From positions 5,270,001 through 5,334,000 of the forward strand of contig NZ_CP036278.1 in NCBI RefSeq assembly GCF_007748035.1: a stretch of 64,000 nt of DNA. The letters are read 5' to 3'. The notes beneath the pieces are model-generated. The model was not told the DNA's origin, searched no databases, and saw only the letters and a list, made by a program, of their open reading frames with translations. Of this stretch, positions 58,577 to 64,000 are shown piece after piece; the stretch's first letter is position 1, and the number at the start of each line of letters is the position of its first letter. This DNA is from Aeoliella mucimassa (GTDB taxonomy: Bacteria > Planctomycetota > Planctomycetia > Pirellulales > Lacipirellulaceae). A program made the translations under genes and the position numbers.

Positions 58577-59953
58577 CTATTCTTTCAATTCGTAGGCTCC
58601 CAAATCAACCGCTTTGCCTTGCGGTCGTGGGGTGCCAGCGATGTCGATCTCCGGCGCCAAATCGGCCGCGCCGGCATCGATGGCTTTCGAGTCAGCCTTG
58701 AGCGAGAAATCAAAAGCACTCGGATCGGTGAACTCTTGCTCTAGCGACTCGATCACCAGATTGTGATCGACCTGGTTCGCTTGGCGGTCGGGCACGCGAA
58801 GACTGGTGACCAGGTTATTGCGAACCACATTGTTGGTGGCCGGAGTACCGTTTTTGTGCTTGTCGATGCAAATCCAAGCTGGGCCGGGGCGGCCTTCCGC
58901 AGCGTCGACCACCGTGTTGTTCACGATTCGACAGCCGGTCGCCCCCAGCAGCGTCAACCCATGCCATTGGTCGACCACGATCACGTTGTTCTCGACCACC
59001 CAATCTTCGAACATGCCATCAAAACAACCGATGCCCTGCAGCGGTCCACGGAAGGGCTGGTTGGGATCTTCGAAGTTGATGATCACGTTGCCCCGTAAAG
59101 TGATACCGACCACTTTGCCGCTGCCCGGTCGGCCAGAACCGGTGGACCAGCTTTGGAACCCATCGTCGTGATTGTCGTTCACGTCGTAGCAGTTCTTTAC
59201 CGTGTTGTATTGAAACACGCTATAGTCGCCGAGCCCGCGTAGACCGTCGCCGGCAAAGTTCTCGACGAGGTTATGTTCCACCAATGAGTGACTCGCGTTT
59301 ACCGAAATGCCGAAGTTGACATTCCGCACCTGATTGTTGCGAATGGTGATTTGGGTTCCGTCGGCCAAAATGCCGTTGGCGGGAAGCTTGTTCCAGTCTT
59401 CGATCGTCCATTTGGCGATGTCGCTATCGCTAGCGGAACTCAGCTGACAGCCTTCCACGGTGATGTCGTGAACTTTTCCGTGATGGCCATGGTTGCGGAC
59501 CGAGATCAAATCTCCCCGTCGCTTGGTCTCCTTCGGATTGGGGGTGAGCGTCAGGTCCTTGAATACCCAATTCGACGCAGCGACGAGCGAGATTCGGTGG
59601 AGCACCGCCTGGTTGGCTGGCTCAGCGCACAACGTGATTGGCTGCTCGTTGTAATAGCCACGCAGGGTGAGTGTGCCATGGTCGCCAGGCAGCAAGTGGA
59701 TGGTGTCGCCCGGGTTCACGACTCCCTGGGGATTCTTCGCCACCAGCTTGGTCGCGTCGGTCGGCGGCAGCGATTCCCACTGCTGCGACTGTACCAAACC
59801 GCGATCGAACACGCCCTGCAAACTCTGCCAAGGCGACCCTTTGGTCCCCTGCCCTTCGGGGGTGCCGTGCACCGGGTCGATGTAGAAGTCGGTCGCGTTG
59901 GCAAACGCTCCGCAGCAGAAACTCGCCAGTAAGGCAAAGCACAAAACTCTCAT
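58577..59953 (-). CDS. Secreted right-handed parallel beta-helix protein
   Basis: A 458-residue exported protein, signal peptide ending GAFANA. After TDFYIDPVHGTPEGQGTKGSPW, a frequent start of secreted beta-helix lyase-like proteins, the chain has repeated helix rungs with N/V/I patterns (ITIRNNQVRNVNFGISVN, SLVEHNLVENFAGDG, RIVNNTVVDA, NNVVRNNLVT) and ends AVDLGAYELKE. Likely polysaccharide-binding or a lyase/hydrolase; no catalytic set can be named. An IS element lies 53 bases upstream of the start and may affect its promoter. Confidence 0.85.
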   Translation of the reverse strand: MRVLCFALLASFCCGAFANATDFYIDPVHGTPEGQGTKGSPWQSLQGVFDRGLVQSQQWESLPPTDATKLVAKNPQGVVNPGDTIHLLPGDHGTLTLRGYYNEQPITLCAEPANQAVLHRISLVAASNWVFKDLTLTPNPKETKRRGDLISVRNHGHHGKVHDITVEGCQLSSASDSDIAKWTIEDWNKLPANGILADGTQITIRNNQVRNVNFGISVNASHSLVEHNLVENFAGDGLRGLGDYSVFQYNTVKNCYDVNDNHDDGFQSWSTGSGRPGSGKVVGITLRGNVIINFEDPNQPFRGPLQGIGCFDGMFEDWVVENNVIVVDQWHGLTLLGATGCRIVNNTVVDAAEGRPGPAWICIDKHKNGTPATNNVVRNNLVTSLRVPDRQANQVDHNLVIESLEQEFTDPSAFDFSLKADSKAIDAGAADLAPEIDIAGTPRPQGKAVDLGAYELKE

Positions 59954-60006
59954 GACACGCCATCCTTTAATGTGGAAGAGCCTAAGAAATAGCTCTCCTA
60001 TTCTAA

Positions 60007-60900
60007 GAACGTGTTTTAAAATTCACTTTTCCGCGCTGGCCAGTCTTTTCGACATGAGGCTGATCATGGCGACGTAGGTGATGGCTTCGCTGGAGGCGGT
60101 TGTTTTTTCGTAGTCCTTGCTGTTCCGTCGATGTCGGGCCAGCCAGGCGAAAGTTCGTTCCACGATCCATCGCTTCGGCAATACCACAAACCCTTTTAGG
60201 CCGACTGGCCTGAGCACCGTTTGTAGAATCCAACCAAACGTTTCCCAGGTCCAATCGGGCAACCCTGATCGACCGTACGCGAAGTCGCCAAACACAATCT
60301 TGATTCGCTTGAATTGCTCGCCCAGCTTGTCCATTACCCATTCGGCTCCGTCCTGGTCCTGCCAATCCGCGCTATGAACGACTATCGCGAGCAACAATCC
60401 GAGCGTATCGACCGCCACATGACGCTTGCGGCCCGTGATTTTCTTGGCCGAATCGTAGCCCCTTTCTTCACCTCCTTCGGCCGTGCGAACCGATTGGCTG
60501 TCGATGATCGCTACCGTGGGTGTCGACTTCTTGCCTGCCGCTTTGCGTGTTTTGGCTCGCAACGCATCATGAATCTTCTGCCACGTGCCATCATTTCTCC
60601 AACGCCAGAAGATGCCGTAAACCGTACTCCAATTCGGAAAGTCCTTAGGCAGCATCCGCCACTGGCAGCCCGTGCGGACGACGTACAAGATCGCGTTGAT
60701 GATCCGCCGGCGGTCAATCGGACGACGTCCGAACTGCGAACGTGCTGGCAACAACTGACGAAGCAATTGCCATTGTCGATCGGTGACATCACTGCCATAC
60801 TTCCTTTCCGTTTTCATGCTACGGCTCCTTCCTCAGGCTGCTAACCAAAAGAGGGAGCCGTAGCTGTTTTTCTTTAATCAGGCAATTTCAAAACACGTTC
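60007..60900 (-). mobile_element. IS5-family insertion sequence (IS1031/IS427-like)
   Basis: An 894-bp element. The left end begins GAACGTGTTTTAAAATTC and the right end, read inward, GAACGTGTTTTGAAATTGCC; the first 11 bases are identical. A 3-bp TAA (60004-60006 and 60901-60903) flanks both ends, fitting the TNA target of the IS1031 group; CTAA on both sides also fits a 4-bp YTAR target. One minus-strand transposase fills the element. It is unrelated to the IS at 3851-4885 except at family level. Confidence 0.9.
60023..60817 (-). CDS. IS5-family transposase with DUF4096-type N-terminus
   Basis: A 264-residue DDE transposase. The N-terminal DNA-binding part is SDVTDRQWQLLRQLLP and GRRPIDRRRIINAILYVV; the catalytic triad lies in VAIIDSQSVRT (Asp), IVFGDFAYG (Asp) and RWIVERTFAWLARHRR (Glu). 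Start MKTERKYGSD at 60817 with GGAG upstream. The gene is a single uninterrupted frame, without the frameshift used by many IS427 relatives, so the element is probably active. Confidence 0.92.
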   Translation of the reverse strand: MKTERKYGSDVTDRQWQLLRQLLPARSQFGRRPIDRRRIINAILYVVRTGCQWRMLPKDFPNWSTVYGIFWRWRNDGTWQKIHDALRAKTRKAAGKKSTPTVAIIDSQSVRTAEGGEERGYDSAKKITGRKRHVAVDTLGLLLAIVVHSADWQDQDGAEWVMDKLGEQFKRIKIVFGDFAYGRSGLPDWTWETFGWILQTVLRPVGLKGFVVLPKRWIVERTFAWLARHRRNSKDYEKTTASSEAITYVAMISLMSKRLASAEK

Positions 60901-60941
60901 TAAGAGATGACGCGGGGGATTTCGAACTTGTTCTCGCGAAG

Positions 60942-62768
60942 TTACCGCGACTTCACTCCGCCTTTCCCCTCTTCTTCTCCAGTTTCGAGCACTGCGAGGA
61001 ACGCCTTCTGCGGGATATCGACCTGACCGATCGACTTCATCCGCTTCTTACCCTCCTTCTGCTTCTCCCACAGTTTGCGCTTACGACTGATGTCGCCGCC
61101 GTAGCATTTTGCGGTGACATTCTTGCGCATCGCACTGATGGTTTCTCGAGCGATCACGCGGGTGCCGATGGCCGCCTGCAGCGCGACTTCGAACATATGC
61201 CGCGGAATTTCTTGCTTGAGCTTCTTGATTACCGCGCGGCCGCGAGTATCCGCGTCGCGGCGGTCGCACACGATCGACAACGCATCGACCCGTTCGCCTT
61301 TCACGAGAATATCGAGACGCACCAGGTCGCCGGCGCGGTAGCCGAGCACCTCGTAGTCCATCGTTCCGTAGCCGCGGGTGATGCTCTTCAAGCGATCGTG
61401 CATGTCGTATACCACGTCGGCCAAGGCCAAGTCGTACACCAGCATGGCCCGAGTAGCCGACAGGTATTCGGTCCGCACGTACTCACCACGGCGATCGGCG
61501 CACAGCTTCATGATGCCGCCGATGTACTCGGTAGGCAGCACGAAGTTCACCCGCACGATCGGCTGGCGAATCTCTTCCACTTCGCCATGGTCCGGCACTT
61601 CCTGCGGCGTGTGCACTTCAATCTCTTCGCCATCTTTGCTCGTCACCTGATAGGTGACGTTCGGGGCGGTCTGCACCAGGTCGATGTCGGCCTCGCCTTC
61701 CAGGCGCTGCTGCACAATTTCCATGTGCAACAATCCCAGGAAGCCGCAGCGGAAACCAAAGCCAAGCGCGTCGGACGTTTCGGGGGAGAACTCAAAGCTG
61801 GGATCGTTCACTTGCAGCTTGCCGAGTGCTTCGCGAAGTTGCTCGAAGTCCTGTCCGTCGGATGGATAGAGACCGCAGAACACCATGCGTTTCGGCTCTT
61901 GGTAACCCGCCAGCTTGGCCGCGGGCTCGCCGGTAGCGACCGACACGGTATCGCCGATGTGCACCTGGCCCAGCGATTTGATGTTGCAAATCAGGTAGCC
62001 CACCTGCCCCGCAGAGAGTTGCGGGCGAGCCACTCGTTTGGGGGAAAACTGGCCAAGCTCCACCACGTCGTGCACGGTTCCGGCCTGTAGGAACTTGATT
62101 TTCTGTCCCTTCTTCACGGTGCCGTTCATTACCCGCACGTAGGTTACCGCACCGCGGAACTCGTCGTACACGCTGTCGAACACCATCGCTTGCAGCGTGT
62201 CCTTGGGATCGCCGGTGGGAGCCGGTACCCGCTCAACCACCGCTCGAATTACCTCGTCGCAGCCGACGCCAGTCTTGGCACTACAACCGAGCACTTCGTC
62301 GGGATCAATGGCGAGCGTCTGCTCCATCTCCTGCTTCACTTCATCGGGACGAGCATGGTTCAGGTCCACCTTGTTCATCACCGGCACGATCGCCAGGTCC
62401 TGCTCCATCGCCGCGTAGGCGTTGGCCACCGTTTGGGCTTCGACCCCTTGGAACGCATCGACCAACAGCACCGCACCCTCGCAACAAGCAAGCGAACGCG
62501 AGACTTCGTACTGGAAGTCGACATGGCCCGGCGTGTCGATCAGGTTTAGCTCGTACTCTTTGCCATCCACTTTGGCTCGCATGGTCACCGCGCGGGCTTT
62601 GATGGTAATGCCCCGCTGGCGCTCGAGCTCCATGTCGTCGAGCACTTGCTCTTTCATATCCCGCTTGCTGATCGTCTCGGTGATCTCAAGCAGCCGGTCG
62701 GCAAGCGTGCTCTTCCCGTGATCGATGTGGGCAACGATGGAGAAATTGCGAATGTTCTTAGGATCCAT
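60942..62768 (-). CDS. lepA: Elongation factor 4 (LepA)
   Basis: A 608-residue translational GTPase that back-translocates or remodels stalled ribosomes. Domain order as in EF4: G domain (AHIDHGKSTLADRL, LIDTPGHVDFQYEV, NKVDL), domain II, two alpha/beta domains, and the EF4-specific C-terminal domain (AIGTRVIARETISAMRKNVTAKCYGGDISRKRKLWEKQ, here cited in parts) that ends KKRMKSIGQVDIPQKAFLAVL. The final Gly/Lys-rich tail is normal. Length is that of the family. The transposon at 60007-60900 lies 41 bases beyond its 3' end. Confidence 0.97.
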   Translation of the reverse strand: MDPKNIRNFSIVAHIDHGKSTLADRLLEITETISKRDMKEQVLDDMELERQRGITIKARAVTMRAKVDGKEYELNLIDTPGHVDFQYEVSRSLACCEGAVLLVDAFQGVEAQTVANAYAAMEQDLAIVPVMNKVDLNHARPDEVKQEMEQTLAIDPDEVLGCSAKTGVGCDEVIRAVVERVPAPTGDPKDTLQAMVFDSVYDEFRGAVTYVRVMNGTVKKGQKIKFLQAGTVHDVVELGQFSPKRVARPQLSAGQVGYLICNIKSLGQVHIGDTVSVATGEPAAKLAGYQEPKRMVFCGLYPSDGQDFEQLREALGKLQVNDPSFEFSPETSDALGFGFRCGFLGLLHMEIVQQRLEGEADIDLVQTAPNVTYQVTSKDGEEIEVHTPQEVPDHGEVEEIRQPIVRVNFVLPTEYIGGIMKLCADRRGEYVRTEYLSATRAMLVYDLALADVVYDMHDRLKSITRGYGTMDYEVLGYRAGDLVRLDILVKGERVDALSIVCDRRDADTRGRAVIKKLKQEIPRHMFEVALQAAIGTRVIARETISAMRKNVTAKCYGGDISRKRKLWEKQKEGKKRMKSIGQVDIPQKAFLAVLETGEEEGKGGVKSR

Positions 62769-63394
62769 AAGGGAGGGGCCAAAGGTGGGAGGTCGGGGCC
62801 AGCGTGCCGGCCAGCCAAATCGGGGGTTCGCTGCGAGTCGGTGTAGCCCCTCAATATATCATGGGTGAGCAGCCTAACTAAATGGGACTGCCCGGCGGCC
62901 GCCCGCTTTGCGGAGGACCGTTTTCGCCCCCAAAAAGGGGACAAATTGCGGGCGAGACCAAAATCGCAGCAGAAGAGCAAAAAAAGTTGCCTGCTGGATA
63001 GCCAAAATAGGGACCTGCCAACGCTGCTTATCGCGATCCGGCCATCGGTGGTTAGGCTTCGAGCTTGCGAAATCGCGCACTCATTCAGCAGCCGAAAAAG
63101 CTCCTCCTGAACTGCCCATCTCTCCTAATCTTCGATGTGTTTTCGTAATGATGCGCGTGGTCGAATTGATCCATTCGAAAGCGGACTTCCAGCTCGTTTA
63201 TTTGCCATTTCGGCCCCTCATGTCGAACTCATCAAAACGTAACTCAATCTTCACACTGTCTTCATCCAAGCGGATTGGCAGAGGAATATACTACGCGTCT
63301 TAGTTTTGCTGCCACCGCTGGGTATCCCCATTACTGCTGTTTTATCCCAGCAGAGCTTATCGCCCCCTTAGATATACACCAGGAGTTGACACTA
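62769..63394. other. Intergenic region of 626 bases between lepA and a secreted protein
   Basis: No gene supported. GCCCCCAAAAAGGGG near 62930 is a short dyad related to the heptamer of arrays A and B. TATATT near 62856-62861 (minus strand) could be a lepA -10, and TATACT at 63287-63292 lies about 100 bases before the next gene. Confidence 0.4.
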
Positions 63395-64000
63395 ATGAGA
63401 GCTTATATCGCTTTGCTAGCCTGCGGGCTGGCAATCGCCGCGACGGAAAGCGCCGTGGCTGTCACCACGACCACGCTGACGTACCAGCAAGGTACCGATG
63501 GGTACAGCGGAACCGTCGAACGCCGCATTGGCCGTGCCGAAGCAGAACAGGGCGACGACCCTGTCGACACCGTCGACGCGAGCTTCTATCTCGACGGTGG
63601 CCCCACCGCCTCGGATCGCAAGGACCTGCTGATTCGCTTCGAAAACACCTCGATCCCCAGTGGTGCGGTGATCTTGAATGCTAGCCTCGGATTCACCACG
63701 AGCAGTGTCACCTCCAACAATGTCTCGGGTGGTGCATTCAACGTTTACTCGTTGAGCTCCCCTTTCGGTTCCGATGAGACCTTCGACAGCTACACCGGCG
63801 GCAACGGCCTCGATGGCGGTACTGCCATGATCCTGGGCAGCTTCGATGGCATGACCACCGTCGAAACCACCTCCTACGCCCGCATTGATCGCGAAATGCA
63901 ACTTGTCGCCAACGGCGGCACCTCCTACGGCTTTGGTGTTCGCACCGACCGCAGCGGCGACGGCTGGAGCTACCACACCTCGGTGAGCAGCGCCTTCGAA
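63395..64000 (+). CDS. Exported DNRLRE-like protein, 3' end outside window
   Basis: The ATG at 63395 follows AGGAG at 9 bases. The 202 visible codons start with a signal peptide (MRAYIALLACGLAIAATESAVA) and continue VTTTTLTYQQGTDGYSGT, then DASFYLDGG, DRKDLLIRFEN and SIPSGAVILNASLGF, the pattern of DNRLRE-type carbohydrate-binding modules. The frame is open at the window edge. A secreted polysaccharide-active or surface protein is likely; whether it has an enzyme domain or a PEP-CTERM tail cannot be seen. Confidence 0.75.
   Translation, partial: MRAYIALLACGLAIAATESAVAVTTTTLTYQQGTDGYSGTVERRIGRAEAEQGDDPVDTVDASFYLDGGPTASDRKDLLIRFENTSIPSGAVILNASLGFTTSSVTSNNVSGGAFNVYSLSSPFGSDETFDSYTGGNGLDGGTAMILGSFDGMTTVETTSYARIDREMQLVANGGTSYGFGVRTDRSGDGWSYHTSVSSAFE

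Noticed and set aside
1-64000. CRISPR arrays, tRNA and rRNA genes, prophage
   Set aside because: No regularly spaced repeats, no cloverleaf with TTCRA arm, and no phage structural genes were seen on either strand.

Overview
The window is chromosomal DNA from a planctomycete, most likely of the Pirellulales (Lacipirellulaceae-like; family placement is inference). Supporting this are three secreted proteins of the PEP-CTERM or related type, a DUF1501 / PPC-domain / DUF1549-DUF1553 / cytochrome-WD40 gene set, a long YTV-repeat secreted protein with Cys-rich ends, a second extremely Cys-rich secreted protein, a FeoB with a Cys-rich linker and an inner core of housekeeping genes with generally high GC. 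No phage, CRISPR array, tRNA or rRNA was seen.

Layout. 1-2.0 kb: the end of a vapBC-type toxin-antitoxin pair and a PEP-CTERM protein. 2.4-5.7 kb: uvrC, an intact IS5-family (IS903-like) insertion with a perfect 9-bp target duplication, and an unrecognised gene. 5.7-16.3 kb: a His/Gly-rich secreted protein, a phosphoglucomutase/phosphomannomutase, a cytochrome c'-like protein, an ECF sigma factor, a PEP-CTERM protein, cyclophilin plus DUF423, rsmD, a secreted esterase and gluQRS. 16.3-21.7 kb: a minus-strand operon (pterin dehydratase, MDR oxidoreductase, small protein), a LuxR-type regulator, an old-yellow-enzyme homologue and a lipase. 22-29 kb: a TlpA-like thioredoxin, the Cys-rich protein, an HPt protein, an SDR pair and feoAB. 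29.3-39.1 kb: csrA and the DUF1501/PPC/DUF1549/WD40 cluster. 39.1-43.5 kb: SRP RNA, dnaX, ybaB and rpoN. 43.5-49.4 kb: a large unknown protein, crcB, hsp20, a thioesterase and a DUF481 barrel. 49.6-56.8 kb: the YTV protein, three Tad-like pilus proteins and a secreted Hint-domain protein. 57.2-64 kb: a CoA-transferase, a beta-helix protein, a second IS5-family element with a 3-bp duplication, lepA and the start of a secreted DNRLRE-like protein.

How it fits together. Central information genes (uvrC, rsmD, gluQRS, dnaX-ybaB, SRP RNA, rpoN, lepA) are interleaved with genes for the cell surface. Several intergenic regions carry clear sigma-70-like promoters with a -35 of TTGAC plus one base, and hsp20 has a good sigma-54 (-24/-12) match in the same window as rpoN. 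The main points for follow-up are an A9 slippage-prone run inside dnaX placed where a gamma/tau switch would be, the Hint-domain protein beside the Tad-like genes with almost nothing after the Hint fold, the UvrC lacking its helix-hairpin-helix end, two clusters of GCCCCCA heptamers in non-coding DNA, and two disulfide-rich surface proteins.
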